This document shows, piece by piece, positions 1 through 9,483 of a stretch of DNA of 64,000 nt. A model generated the notes under the pieces. The model was given only the letters and a program-made list of their open reading frames with translations, was not told where the DNA came from and searched no databases. The stretch lies in assembly GCF_900106755.1 (NCBI RefSeq), contig NZ_FNNN01000015.1, forward strand, positions 1 to 64,000. Reading direction: 5' to 3'. A program made the translations under genes and the position numbers. Each line of letters starts with the position of its first letter. Position 1 is the first letter of the stretch. The stretch is from Bacteroides faecis MAJ27. Lineage in GTDB: Bacteria; Bacteroidota; Bacteroidia; Bacteroidales; Bacteroidaceae.

Positions 1-29
1 AGAAGAAGACGATAAACATTTAACTCCAT
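1..29 (-). CDS. 5' end of an unidentified gene running off the left edge
   Basis: An ATG at position 29 on the minus strand opens a frame of nine codons (MELNVYRLL) before the window ends. A Bacteroides -7 box (TATCTTTG, minus strand, 48-55) lies 19 bases upstream, so a real start is plausible. Nothing can be said about function. Its place beyond tRNA-His and paired direct repeats would suit an integrated element, but this is inference only. Confidence 0.35.
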
Positions 30-106
30 TTTCTATAAATTTGAAGGCAAAGATAAGAATTTGTAATTTCATCCCTCAGATTTATTCATTGATCCTATTA
101 ATTGGG

Positions 107-126
107 GGTCAACAATAGGTCAACAA
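107..126. repeat. Paired direct repeat GGTCAACAA, 11-bp period
   Basis: GGTCAACAA occurs at 107-115 and again at 118-126, a spacing of exactly one helical turn. It lies just downstream of tRNA-His in the gene's own direction. Similar 11-bp-period pairs occur beside tRNA-Cys (18986-19006) and at 20032-20049. This geometry would suit side-by-side protein binding, for instance recombinase arm sites; that role is inferred. Confidence 0.5.
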
Positions 127-192
127 CAAGGAAGATTAAGCAATATTTAGCATGATTTCAGTCTCCAAATAACCACTACCAACAAAAAGAAA

Positions 193-221
193 CCCCTCAT
201 AAGTACTTAACTTATAAGGGG
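193..221 (-). terminator. Intrinsic terminator after tRNA-His
   Basis: A 12-bp stem with one mismatch (193-204 with 210-221) is followed on the minus strand by a T-rich tract. It begins four bases past the tRNA-His 3' end and should end that transcript. Confidence 0.7.
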
Positions 222-224
222 GGG

Positions 225-299
225 GGTGGAAGACCGGACTCGAACCGGCGACATTCAGAACCACAATCTGACGCTCTAACCAACTGAACTACATCCACC
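225..299 (-). tRNA. tRNA-His (GTG anticodon)
   Basis: The minus strand folds as a cloverleaf with acceptor GTGGATG/CTTCCAC (one mismatch), D-arm GTTC/GAGC, anticodon loop TTGTGGT giving GUG, and T-loop TTCGAGT. An extra 5' G (position 299) faces a C at 225, the G-1:C73 pair typical of tRNA-His. CCA is not encoded, as is common in Bacteroidetes. Confidence 0.95.
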
Positions 300-363
300 A
301 TGTCTGCGTTTCTCTAACGCGGTGCAAAGATAGATATTATCTTTAAATCTCCAAAAGATTCTG

Positions 364-1500
364 CTACTTTTTTTTATAAAAAAGATATTCTTTTATTCCC
401 TGATTATGCTTGTTGAAGTGGGTTCGCGCATCATTTGTGAAGATTCTCAGAGAGTTACGAGCATTAACGGGAATGGAGTCAGAGGGGAGATTGATGGGTA
501 GTAATTGATGATTTTTTTTTCCCGATTGAATCGGACGGGCTGTCCATACTAAACTATATTCACAATGATTGAGTCGGATGGTACTATCTTTTACTAATTC
601 CATTCTGACCATCAAGCCGCCATCTGTGCGACGGGCAGACATGTTGGAAATATAATTTCCCAATGAGTAAACTACAAGATGTTTCTCTTTTGTAAGACTG
701 TCTTCACGAACTTCAATAGGTTGTACGACATGGGGATGAGAACCAATAACATGATCCACTCCTTTTTGAAGCAGCCAGTCAGCTAAAAACTTCTGTTTTT
801 TGCTAGGGAGTGACTGGTATTCGATTCCCCAATGCATACAGGCAATAATTGCGTCGGGATTCAGTGCTTTGCTTGCTTCGATATCTTTAGCTATGATTAT
901 TGTATCAATATAATTGACAATATTGGGGGGAGTGACAACGATTCCATTGGTGCCGTACGTATAGTTGAGCATGGCAATACGGAATCCGTTTTTCTCTAAT
1001 AAAAGGGGATATTTGTTTTCACGTTCTTCAGAGTTGATGTATGTTCCGGCATGTGGAATATTCAAGGAATCTATAAGCTGTATGGTTCGTTCCAGACCTT
1101 TTCTGCCACGGTCGAGACTGTGGTTGTTAGCGGTTATCAGTACATTGAAACCGGCGTTATGGATGGCCGTCAGATATTCATCGGGAGCGCTGAAAGCAGG
1201 GTAGCCTTTGTATGGCTTTCCTCCGAGGGTTACTTCCAGGTTAGCTATCGCAAAGTCGGCTCTGCTTATTTCTTCTTTGACATATTCAAAATAGGACGAA
1301 TAATCGTATCCTCCTTCTGTGGTGCGTGCAGCATTTATTTGTCCTTGATGTTGCATGAGGTCTCCTACGAAAAGAAGCGAAAGAGTATCTGTTTTCAGAC
1401 TGTCTGTTGTCGGTATTTGTATGGCAATGGTATTCTCTTGTGCTTTGCCGATGCAGGAGAATTGTGTAACCAAAAGAAGGGATACTAATAGTTTTTTCAT
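364..1500 (-). CDS. CapA/PgsA-family exported metallophosphatase-like protein
   Basis: A 378-residue protein with an N-terminal signal sequence (about 1-20), so it acts in the envelope. It carries the motif series of the CapA family, which has a calcineurin-like fold: GD at 46-47, NLE at 87-89, ANNHSLDRG at 124-132, MHWGIEY at 222-228 and GSHPHVVQP at 253-261. The family was first tied to poly-gamma-glutamate capsule export, but many members have no poly-glutamate genes nearby, and none is seen here. The true substrate is unknown. It is read on the same strand as folD but behind a terminator, so is probably a separate unit. Confidence 0.85.
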   Translation of the reverse strand: MKKLLVSLLLVTQFSCIGKAQENTIAIQIPTTDSLKTDTLSLLFVGDLMQHQGQINAARTTEGGYDYSSYFEYVKEEISRADFAIANLEVTLGGKPYKGYPAFSAPDEYLTAIHNAGFNVLITANNHSLDRGRKGLERTIQLIDSLNIPHAGTYINSEERENKYPLLLEKNGFRIAMLNYTYGTNGIVVTPPNIVNYIDTIIIAKDIEASKALNPDAIIACMHWGIEYQSLPSKKQKFLADWLLQKGVDHVIGSHPHVVQPIEVREDSLTKEKHLVVYSLGNYISNMSARRTDGGLMVRMELVKDSTIRLNHCEYSLVWTARPIQSGKKNHQLLPINLPSDSIPVNARNSLRIFTNDARTHFNKHNQGIKEYLFYKKK

Positions 1501-1615
1501 GGATTCAAGAGGGGTTATTGTGTCTTTTCGAGAATAATTTTACCTGAACGGATAGTAAACAGAAGGGGAGAGGGAGATTGTAGTTCTTTTCATAGTAGTC
1601 AGATTTAAGGGAGAG

Positions 1616-1645
1616 AAGGACAGTGAAAGTTACTTCACTGTCCTT
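1616..1645 (-). terminator. folD terminator
   Basis: A perfect 12-bp stem (1616-1627 with 1634-1645) around a six-base loop begins eight bases after the folD stop, in the direction of folD transcription. Confidence 0.75.
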
Positions 1646-1652
1646 CCATGTA

Positions 1653-2534
1653 TTACTTATAAATAGCTTTTTTGCCGGCTAAAAGTGTATTTTTCATTAG
1701 CGATACAATTGTCATCGGTCCCACACCACCCGGTACAGGAGTGATGAAAGAGCATTTGGGTGCTACTTCGTCAAACTTAACATCCCCTGTCAGCTTGAAA
1801 CCGGATTTTTTGCTGGCATCCGGAACGCGGGTAGTACCTACGTCGATAACTACTGCGCCTTCTTTTACCATTTCTTCTTTCACAAAATTAGGTTGTCCCA
1901 AAGCGGTGATAATAATATCTGCTTCCTGACATTCCTTTATCAGATCTTTGCTACGGCTGTGGCATACAGTAACGGTTGCGTCACCCGGATACGCTTTCTG
2001 CATCATCAGAGAGGCCATTGGTTTGCCAACTATGTTACTGCGACCGAGTACTACACATTTCTTTCCGGAAGTTTCTATCTGATAACGTTTCAGCAGTTCG
2101 AGAATACCGTTAGGAGTGGCAGATACGTAGCAAGGAAGTCCGATAGACATACGTCCCACATTGATAGGGTGGAATCCGTCTACATCTTTACGATAGTCGA
2201 TCGTCTCGATGACTTTCTGTTCGGAGATATGTTTCGGCAACGGGAGCTGTACGATAAATCCGTCTACGTCGTCGTCATTATTCAGTTCGCGTACTTTTGT
2301 GAGTAGTTCTTCTTCGGTCACGTCATTTTCATAACGGATCAGAGAGGATTTGAATCCACAAACTTCGCAGGCTTTTACTTTGGCAGCTACATAGGTTTCG
2401 CTGCCGCCATCATGTCCCACAAGAATTGCTGCCAGATGCGGGCGTTTGCCGCCACGAGCTACAATTTCGGCTACTTCAGCTGCAATCTCTTGTTTTACTT
2501 GTTCGGAAATGGCTTTTCCGTCTATCAGAGTCAT
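1653..2534 (-). CDS. folD: Bifunctional methylene-THF dehydrogenase / methenyl-THF cyclohydrolase FolD
   Basis: FolD interconverts 5,10-methylene-, 5,10-methenyl- and 10-formyl-tetrahydrofolate in the cytoplasm, using NADP, and so feeds purine and formyl-Met synthesis. At 293 residues it has normal length. The catalytic pair Tyr48/Lys52 (YVAAK), the signature GRSNIVGKPMA and the C-terminal TPVPGGVGPMT are all present. The frame stays open upstream to a TTG at 2564, but that TTG is part of a TACTTTTG -7 box, so it cannot be the start. The ATG at 2534 is chosen. Confidence 0.96.
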   Translation of the reverse strand: MTLIDGKAISEQVKQEIAAEVAEIVARGGKRPHLAAILVGHDGGSETYVAAKVKACEVCGFKSSLIRYENDVTEEELLTKVRELNNDDDVDGFIVQLPLPKHISEQKVIETIDYRKDVDGFHPINVGRMSIGLPCYVSATPNGILELLKRYQIETSGKKCVVLGRSNIVGKPMASLMMQKAYPGDATVTVCHSRSKDLIKECQEADIIITALGQPNFVKEEMVKEGAVVIDVGTTRVPDASKKSGFKLTGDVKFDEVAPKCSFITPVPGGVGPMTIVSLMKNTLLAGKKAIYK

Positions 2535-2561
2535 ATTTTCAGAGTATTTATTGGTGATGGA

Positions 2562-2569
2562 CAAAAGTA
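2562..2569 (-). promoter_or_regulatory. folD -7 box (TACTTTTG)
   Basis: On the minus strand TACTTTTG fits the Bacteroides -7 consensus TAnnTTTG, 27 bases before the folD ATG. It overlaps and so rules out the upstream TTG as a start codon. Confidence 0.6.
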
Positions 2570-2784
2570 AAATAAATAACTGAACTCTCCAAAAGGATTG
2601 GAGTTTTTGTCAGGAGATGAGGCTTGGAATGTGTTGAGGGGGAGTTGGTGACGAGCGAAAAATAGACTGCGATACAGTCTGGTTTATTGGTCAGGAAAAT
2701 GGAATCTTTTACTTTATTCATTCAGAATATGTTTTTATAGAGGTATGTGCAATATTTACGTATCCTTACTCTACTGCAAAAATA

Positions 2785-2810
2785 AAGGAGGAAGTTTGTA
2801 CTTCCTCCTT
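2785..2810 (-). terminator. ffh terminator
   Basis: A perfect 10-bp stem (AAGGAGGAAG with CTTCCTCCTT) with a six-base loop, followed by T-rich sequence on the minus strand, lies 27 bases past the ffh stop. Confidence 0.75.
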
Positions 2811-2837
2811 CTATCTGAAACAGAATAAAATTCTTTC

Positions 2838-4160
2838 TTACTTTTTCATTTTCGGCATCATCTTGCCCATTTTGCTGCTGGTCACCATCTTCATCATTTT
2901 GCGAGTCTGGTCGAATTGTTTCAGCAAACGATTTACTTCCTGAATAGTCGTTCCGCTACCTTTGGCGATACGTGTGCGACGTGAGCCATTCAGTAATTCC
3001 GGATTAGAACGTTCTGCCGGAGTCATGGAATAGATAATAGCTTCGATGCTCTTGAAAGCATTATCGTCAATATCGATGTCTTTGATTGCTTTACCTACTC
3101 CCGGAATCATGGAAGCGAGTTCTTTTAGGTTACCCATCTTCTTGATTTGTGCAATCTGGCTGAGGAAGTCATTGAAATCGAACTGATTCTTGGCAATCTT
3201 CTTTTGCAAACGTTTTGCTTCTTCTTCGTCATACTGTTCCTGAGCACGTTCTACCAATGAAACGATGTCACCCATACCAAGGATACGGTCTGCCATACGT
3301 GCCGGATGGAACTGGTCGATAGCATCCAGCTTTTCACCTGTACCTACAAACTTAATCGGTTTGTTGACTACCGAACGGATAGAAAGAGCTGCACCACCAC
3401 GGGTATCACCATCCAGTTTAGTCAGTACTACACCGTTAAAGTCAAGTCGTTCGTTAAATTCTTTGGCAGTATTTACGGCATCCTGTCCTGTCATGGAGTC
3501 TACTACGAACAGAATTTCGTCCGGATTGATAGCTTCCTTGATAGCGGTGATCTCGTTCATCATCTGCTCATCTACAGCCAGACGTCCGGCTGTATCGACG
3601 ATTACGAGGTCATATCCTTTGGCTTTAGCTTCCTGGATAGCATGTTGTGCAATCTCTACCGGATTTTTGCTGTCCAGCTCTGAGTACATCGGAACTTCGA
3701 TTTGTTCTGCCAGCACACGCAATTGTTCGATAGCTGCCGGACGGTAAACGTCACAGGCTACCAGTAATGGCTTGCGATTCTTCTTTGTTTTCAGCATGCG
3801 TGCCAACTTACCGGAGAAAGTGGTCTTACCCGAACCTTGCAGACCTGACATCAGAATAACTGCCGGACGGGATTCGAGGTTGATTTCTACAGTTTCACCA
3901 CCCATTAACTGAGTCAGTTCGTCGTGCACAATCTTCACCATCAACTGGCTTGGCTTCACAGCCGTAAGTACATTCTGACCGATGGCTTTTTCTTTCACCG
4001 TGTCAGTGAAAGTTTTCGCAACCTTGTAGTTAACGTCGGCATCAAGCAATGCCTTACGTACATCTTTCAGCGTCTCCGCCACGTTAATTTCGGTGATTTT
4101 GCCTTCACCTTTCAGAATCTTGAATGACCGTTCTAGTCTTTCACTTAAATTATCGAACAT
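2838..4160 (-). CDS. ffh: Signal recognition particle protein Ffh
   Basis: This SRP GTPase binds 4.5S RNA and signal peptides and delivers ribosomes to FtsY and SecYEG. The order is an N-domain four-helix bundle (about 1-90), a G-domain with P-loop GLQGSGKT (106-113), DTAGRL and TKLDGD, and a C-terminal Met-rich M-domain ending MMKMVTSSKMGKMMPKMKK. Length (440) is normal. The ATG at 4160 begins the typical MFDNLSERL. The SRP RNA gene is not in this window. Confidence 0.97.
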   Translation of the reverse strand: MFDNLSERLERSFKILKGEGKITEINVAETLKDVRKALLDADVNYKVAKTFTDTVKEKAIGQNVLTAVKPSQLMVKIVHDELTQLMGGETVEINLESRPAVILMSGLQGSGKTTFSGKLARMLKTKKNRKPLLVACDVYRPAAIEQLRVLAEQIEVPMYSELDSKNPVEIAQHAIQEAKAKGYDLVIVDTAGRLAVDEQMMNEITAIKEAINPDEILFVVDSMTGQDAVNTAKEFNERLDFNGVVLTKLDGDTRGGAALSIRSVVNKPIKFVGTGEKLDAIDQFHPARMADRILGMGDIVSLVERAQEQYDEEEAKRLQKKIAKNQFDFNDFLSQIAQIKKMGNLKELASMIPGVGKAIKDIDIDDNAFKSIEAIIYSMTPAERSNPELLNGSRRTRIAKGSGTTIQEVNRLLKQFDQTRKMMKMVTSSKMGKMMPKMKK

Positions 4161-4217
4161 AGTTGTTTAATTACGAATTAATATTTGAGCCTGCAAATGT
4201 ACAAAAATCTCTTGTAT

Positions 4218-5540
4218 TTATATCTTTTTATTCTGCCATTTTGCTTTTTTGAGATAAATATAGCTTGTTAACAGCAGTAAGGTATAGTACAGAATCTCAA
4301 TCGTAAAGCAGATTTCGATCGGTGCTTTGAGCCACATTCCGACAAAAACGATGTAGGAACCATAAATGGCAATCGTGATTGTTTCGAGCAATAAGGCTGC
4401 CTGTGTATTTCCTGTTCCGGAGATACCATTGAATACGACATTGGCTACTGATGCTATGAGCATGGCGCAACAGATGACATATACCGAAGGTACGGATTCT
4501 GTGATTAACGCTGCTTCGCTGGTATAAACGGAGAGCAGGAACTGTGGAAACAAAACCGACAACCCTACTAATCCGAGCATAATAAAGAACGAAAATCGGG
4601 CTATTTTATTGATAAGCGGCATGACGTACTGGATACCTCCTGCACCAATCGCATTGCTGACAAGGCTGTTAGTCGTCGTTGCCAGTGCATTTACCGGAAT
4701 CAGCAGTACGACATAGATACTGCGGACGATGTTGGCGATTGCCAGTTCCCGCTGTCCCAGCCGTTCTACGGCAACAAAGAACACGAACCATGTTGCCATC
4801 GACAAGAAATATTGAAGCATGGTGAAGCATGAGATGCTGAGAATACGCATCAGCAATGCCGGATCGAATGAGCGGAGACGGTTCAGACCGTATTTTTTCA
4901 GGTCGACACTGATATACGTATAAATCAGGAAGAAAAGGATGGAGGAAGCTTCTGCCAGTACGGAAGCGATGGCGGCTCCTTTGATACCCATTTCCGGCAG
5001 ACCGAATTTACCGAAAATCAGTGCATAGTCCAGTATTACGTTGGTCAATGCCATGACGACGGCATTAATGGTCAGTACTTTGGTACGGGTGATACCGATG
5101 TATAGTGCACGGAACATCACATTGATAAACGAGAAGAAGAATCCGTAAATACGCCAGTCCAAAAATTCCATTGTGCCTTCGTAGATGGATTCGGAAGAAA
5201 CCAGTAACCGCATGATATTTCCTCCGAACGCTTTGGTAAAGCCGAACATCAAGATGGCTATCAACAGAAGGAACATGACTCCTTGAATCATTACCGGTCC
5301 TACATCACTGTAACGTCCTTCTCCATTGCGTCGTGCAATGACGATCTGTGAGCCTGTACTGAATCCGAAAGCGATAGTAAATATACATATATAGAATAGT
5401 CCACCCATGGCCGAAGCTCCCAGAGCCACTTCGCTCACGTGTCCCAGGAAGGCGGTATCGGTGACATTGATGACATTTTGCGCCAGCAAGCTAAGTAGTA
5501 TCGGATAACTGACACTCCAAATCTGTTTGTTGGTATACAT
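4218..5540 (-). CDS. MATE-family multidrug/Na+ antiporter
   Basis: A 440-residue inner-membrane protein with about 12 hydrophobic segments in two repeated halves (near-copies beginning at about residues 1 and 230), as in MATE exporters that swap Na+ or H+ for drugs or metabolites. The start MYTNKQIWSVSYPILLSLL and the early NVTDTAFLG segment are typical of the DinF-like branch. Substrate cannot be told from sequence. It follows the kinase pair on the same strand with a 39-base gap, so co-transcription is possible. Confidence 0.9.
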   Translation of the reverse strand: MYTNKQIWSVSYPILLSLLAQNVINVTDTAFLGHVSEVALGASAMGGLFYICIFTIAFGFSTGSQIVIARRNGEGRYSDVGPVMIQGVMFLLLIAILMFGFTKAFGGNIMRLLVSSESIYEGTMEFLDWRIYGFFFSFINVMFRALYIGITRTKVLTINAVVMALTNVILDYALIFGKFGLPEMGIKGAAIASVLAEASSILFFLIYTYISVDLKKYGLNRLRSFDPALLMRILSISCFTMLQYFLSMATWFVFFVAVERLGQRELAIANIVRSIYVVLLIPVNALATTTNSLVSNAIGAGGIQYVMPLINKIARFSFFIMLGLVGLSVLFPQFLLSVYTSEAALITESVPSVYVICCAMLIASVANVVFNGISGTGNTQAALLLETITIAIYGSYIVFVGMWLKAPIEICFTIEILYYTLLLLTSYIYLKKAKWQNKKI

Positions 5541-5579
5541 AATTAAGCGTTTAAGTTTACAGTTTGCAAAGATAGTGCT

Positions 5580-7547
5580 TTATTCCGATTCTGAAGCAAT
5601 GGGATAGGCGAAAACAATTTCCGAACCTTCTGTTCCTTGTGCATTAACTTGATAGATTCCTCCGAAATAAGCCAGCAGTAACTGGTTGATTTCATGCCGG
5701 ATAATGCTCTCCTGTGAGGTGAAATTCTCGTCTGCCAATGGAGAATTGAGAATACGGAACTGAAGCATTCCGCCATTCCGGCTCACTGTAAAGTAGATGA
5801 TTCGTTCCTCCGGTTGTTCTTCCGGTTCATATTCTTGCGGATAGGTCAGAGTGCTGAGTAATGCATGTCCCAATCGGGTTGTATCCGTATGAAGGGAAAG
5901 TGAGTCTACTTCCGAAGTGAATCGGATTTGAATACCTGTCTTTTCATTATTCATGCGTGCCATGTAGCATACTTCGTTACAAAGTGCGACAGCGTCATAG
6001 TCTTGTATCTGGAATTTCATCATTTTGGCTTCCAAGCGTGACAAATCGAGTACATCATTGACAAGTCGCATTAATTTCTCTGAACTTTGGTGGATAATTG
6101 CTGAATATTCTTCTCTTGTATTTTCGTCTATGTTTGGTTCGCTGGCTATGAGTTGTGAGAATCCTACTACATTATTGAGCGGAGTCCGGATGTTATAGCT
6201 CATATTTGACAGAAAGCGGTTCTTGATTTCATTGGTCACCCGTACTGTTTCCGCTGCTTTGCGTATTTCGCTTTCTGAGTATTTCAAGGCTTTTCGAATT
6301 TTGAAGAGCCGAAACAGGGAAATGAACAATACAATCAGAATGGCAGTGATTGCCACCAGGCTGGTCAGGCGGATCTGATTGGTTTGTTTTTGTTGTTTCA
6401 GTTCTATCTTGTCCAGATTGTAGCTTTTTTTGATTTGCTCCATTTGGGTGTTGGAGAGTGCCATAGCAGCTGAGTCTTTGATGGCTAGTGCCTGCTGATA
6501 GAGAGTCGTAGCTTTGTTATAGTCTTCAGCTTCTACCCATATTTTAGCCTGTTTTAGCAGTTGTTCGGCATAGTCGCTGGTAAAATCCTTCTTCAGCATA
6601 GTTAATGTAGTATCGATATAGGCTGATGCCTGCTGGTATTGCTTGATACTCTGATAGTATTCTGCATAGATGTCGTAGTAGAGCACCTTATACATGAAAT
6701 AGGTATTTTCAGTCAGATACTTTTTAGATTTTTCTATATGTGAATAGGCTAGTAGGGGTTGATTGGTATTCAGATAATAATGTGCGTAGAAAATCTCATT
6801 GAAAATGAATACGTCAGCAAAACCGTCTTTTAAAGATGGGTTGTCGATGATGAATTTGCGGAGTACACTTTCCAGTTCTTGCAGGTACTTCAGTTGCCTG
6901 TTATTGTCTTTCATTTCTTTGGTTACGGATATGAGCTGAGACAATACGGAAATATGGACTACTGCATTGCCCTTTTTCGGAAGCAGCCTGTATGCTTCTT
7001 CCAGTGCTTTAAGACCTTCGTCCCAGCGCTGGCTACCGATATAAGCATTGGACAGACATTGGTAAGCAGCTACGGTGCCTCGGTTGCTGTTGGTGTTGAG
7101 GGCTTTCTGCTTCATTTTGTTCGCTTCGCTGATGGCGAGCTCATATTGTTCGGTAAAAGTATATAAATCAATTTGGAAGCGTTGAGCATCGAAAAAATAA
7201 TCCCATAGACCGGATCTCTGGACATACGGTTCCATTCGTACTATCCATTTGGCTACACTATCCTGTTCACTGCGATTGTAATAATACAATAGATGATAAT
7301 AAGCGGCTAAACTGGCATATTTGTCATTTTTTAGTTTTAATGCTTCCTGCATCAGCGTATCTGAATATTGGATACATTTGTAGTTGTTTTGCTCTATCTT
7401 AATAATATCATTCAGGGTAGAGAGACGGGTTGTGTCATGCGGCAGTGTCTGCAACACTTGTAGTAAACTGTCTGAGGCTATGTCGGTGTTTGCATGACCC
7501 GGCAACAGACAGTAACAAGTAATCATCAGTAGTATGAGTCGTTTCAT
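5580..7547 (-). CDS. TPR histidine-kinase-like protein lacking catalytic residues (pseudokinase)
   Basis: The 655 residues comprise a signal peptide (1-19), a periplasmic TPR-like helical region (about 25-380), one membrane segment (about 395-413), a short coiled coil and a HisKA-like dimer helix. The H-box reads NMSYNIRTPLN: Tyr451 and Asn452 stand where the neighbouring kinase has His-Glu. The C-terminal part keeps weak likeness to an ATPase domain, but the N-box, DxGxG and GxGLGL boxes are gone. It should neither autophosphorylate nor bind ATP normally. Its ATG overlaps the stop of the intact kinase by four bases, so the two are translationally linked; it may be a partner or modulator. No response regulator is adjacent. 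Confidence 0.85.
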   Translation of the reverse strand: MKRLILLMITCYCLLPGHANTDIASDSLLQVLQTLPHDTTRLSTLNDIIKIEQNNYKCIQYSDTLMQEALKLKNDKYASLAAYYHLLYYYNRSEQDSVAKWIVRMEPYVQRSGLWDYFFDAQRFQIDLYTFTEQYELAISEANKMKQKALNTNSNRGTVAAYQCLSNAYIGSQRWDEGLKALEEAYRLLPKKGNAVVHISVLSQLISVTKEMKDNNRQLKYLQELESVLRKFIIDNPSLKDGFADVFIFNEIFYAHYYLNTNQPLLAYSHIEKSKKYLTENTYFMYKVLYYDIYAEYYQSIKQYQQASAYIDTTLTMLKKDFTSDYAEQLLKQAKIWVEAEDYNKATTLYQQALAIKDSAAMALSNTQMEQIKKSYNLDKIELKQQKQTNQIRLTSLVAITAILIVLFISLFRLFKIRKALKYSESEIRKAAETVRVTNEIKNRFLSNMSYNIRTPLNNVVGFSQLIASEPNIDENTREEYSAIIHQSSEKLMRLVNDVLDLSRLEAKMMKFQIQDYDAVALCNEVCYMARMNNEKTGIQIRFTSEVDSLSLHTDTTRLGHALLSTLTYPQEYEPEEQPEERIIYFTVSRNGGMLQFRILNSPLADENFTSQESIIRHEINQLLLAYFGGIYQVNAQGTEGSEIVFAYPIASESE

Positions 7548-9400
7548 CTGGTTTCCTCCTCTTTTATCTGCCCTTGGCGAATCGGGTGTGTGAACAGAAA
7601 ACGTGCTCCTTTGTCATAGCCCGGGTCAATCCATATTTTGCCTCCCAATTGTTCGATAATGAGTTGACAGATGGACAATCCGAGTCCTGTGCCCTGTGCG
7701 TTTTCATCGAGTTTCTCGAAGCGGTTGAATATCTTATTCTGGTTCTCCTTGGAGATTCCGCAACCGGTATCACTGACGGAGAAGAGTGCTGTGTCTTCCG
7801 TTTGTTTTATCAGTTCCAGTGTGATCGTGCCTTGTGTCGTAAATTTCGTAGCGTTGATGAGTAAGTTGATTAATACTTGTTGGAGGCGGGCACTGTCCGT
7901 TGTCAGTTTCAGCGAACTGAGAGAGGTGGAAAAGCGTACTTCTGCCTGAGTCTGCTTTATTTTTTCAACCATGTCAATGACATTTCTGCACAAAGCTACA
8001 ATATCACATTCCTTGAATTTGAATTTCATTTTTCCGATTTCAAGGCTGGATAAATCGATCACGTCATTAATCAGTTTGAGTAGTAATTCCGAGTTTTGCT
8101 GGATGATATCATTGCATTGCTGTTTCGTTTCATTATCAATGGATTCTTCTGTCAGAATGGACGAAAAACCGGATAATGCATTAAGAGGAGTGCGAATCTC
8201 ATGGCTCATGTTGGAGAGGAAAAGACTTTTGGTATGGATAGACTTTTCTGCTTGTTTCTTTGCTTCTTCCTGCTCCCGTTGCGACTGCAAAAGGCGATTG
8301 TTGTTACGCTTGATATGGAAAATGGCGCTGATGATCAGTACTACAATAATCAAGATAACGGAGAGACTCCAGTAATAAAGATTTTTTTGTATGTTTATAT
8401 AGTTATGTTCACTTTTGTCTATCTGATATAGGGTATGCAGTTCGTTTATCTGTCTGAGATAGCTTTGGGCATCCAATGAATCTTTGAGATTATTTATTAC
8501 CTCATACACCTTGCATGCCTCTTGCTTTTCACCCATAAGTGCTAAAACTTTGGCACGTTCCTGCAATAACTGAACGTGCCTGAATAAAGCGGACTTTTTT
8601 GTTATTGCAAGTAATTCATCATATTCTTTCAGTGCTTTATCATATTCTTTTGATTCAATATGATAGCTGGCGTACATATAGCTGGAAATCGAAAAATAGT
8701 ATGGATATGGATATTGCTTGCAGATTGTATCTAATTGTTTCAGACACTCTAATGCCTTCGGGAGCATATTGGTCTGGATATAATAATATGCATAGCTACA
8801 AGGCAGATAAAAGTCATTAGGCAAACCGGATTCCTTGTGGTAGAGGGATTCCAGGTATGAAAAATCTTTCTGGATATCTGCCATTGGTTTAAAATTGAGT
8901 TCGCTCAGAATCAAATAGAACATACTTGTTTTAAGGTATGAATTGCTTGCGGGAATTTTCTGCATTATTTTCAGAGATTCTTCATAAGACTCCATGGCAG
9001 ATTGAAAATTTCCTGAGCTTTGATAGGTATCTGCAAGAGCGCGCAGTGCCAGTGCTGTTCCGAAAGGATAATCTATTGTTTTGGCTTGCTGATACATCGA
9101 ATTTGCGTTGTTGATTGCCAGGCTGATATTGCCTTCTGTGACTAATGCCTGAACTGCCATCATTTTCAGTGGAAACAGAATATGGTATTCTTGCCGCTTT
9201 TCTAATTCAGGACTTAAAAGCTTTTCCCATAAAATGATGCTGTCTGTGGTAATGTTGATATCTGTATAGAAAGAAAGGTCATAATCGACAAGTGGTTGCA
9301 GTGAGGCTAATCGTTCTTTATTCAGGTTTGTTGCATGGAGAGCCGCCGATATAAATATGGCTGCAATTGTTGCTGATATATGCTGTAAATTACTGTTCAC
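7544..9400 (-). CDS. TPR-containing membrane sensor histidine kinase (intact)
   Basis: An exported TPR-rich sensor region precedes one membrane segment (WSLSVILIIVVLIISAIF), a coiled coil, HisKA with SNMSHEIRTPLN (phospho-acceptor His about 60 residues after the membrane span) and a full HATPase domain: N-box LINLLINATKF, DTGCG, GTGLGLS. No receiver domain is fused and no regulator is nearby, so its target is unknown. The start is uncertain. The frame is open to a GTG at 9469, but that lies inside the sulfatase terminator. A TTG at 9430 or GTG at 9400 is more likely; I use 9400, though the n-region is more basic if 9430 is used. Confidence 0.9.
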   Translation of the reverse strand: MNSNLQHISATIAAIFISAALHATNLNKERLASLQPLVDYDLSFYTDINITTDSIILWEKLLSPELEKRQEYHILFPLKMMAVQALVTEGNISLAINNANSMYQQAKTIDYPFGTALALRALADTYQSSGNFQSAMESYEESLKIMQKIPASNSYLKTSMFYLILSELNFKPMADIQKDFSYLESLYHKESGLPNDFYLPCSYAYYYIQTNMLPKALECLKQLDTICKQYPYPYYFSISSYMYASYHIESKEYDKALKEYDELLAITKKSALFRHVQLLQERAKVLALMGEKQEACKVYEVINNLKDSLDAQSYLRQINELHTLYQIDKSEHNYINIQKNLYYWSLSVILIIVVLIISAIFHIKRNNNRLLQSQREQEEAKKQAEKSIHTKSLFLSNMSHEIRTPLNALSGFSSILTEESIDNETKQQCNDIIQQNSELLLKLINDVIDLSSLEIGKMKFKFKECDIVALCRNVIDMVEKIKQTQAEVRFSTSLSSLKLTTDSARLQQVLINLLINATKFTTQGTITLELIKQTEDTALFSVSDTGCGISKENQNKIFNRFEKLDENAQGTGLGLSICQLIIEQLGGKIWIDPGYDKGARFLFTHPIRQGQIKEEETR

Positions 9401-9437
9401 TATTTTGTTTGTTCGTATGGTGATGTGCAAAAGAAAT

Positions 9438-9477
9438 AAAAAGAGTGAAGACTGGCAAGGAATCTTCACTCTTTTTT
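9438..9477 (-). terminator. Terminator after the sulfatase gene
   Basis: AAAAAGAGTGAAG (9438-9450) pairs with CTTCACTCTTTTT (9464-9476) with a 13-base loop and a T-tract on the minus strand. It starts seven bases after the sulfatase stop and separates it from the kinase operon. Confidence 0.8.
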
Positions 9478-9483
9478 ATAGAA

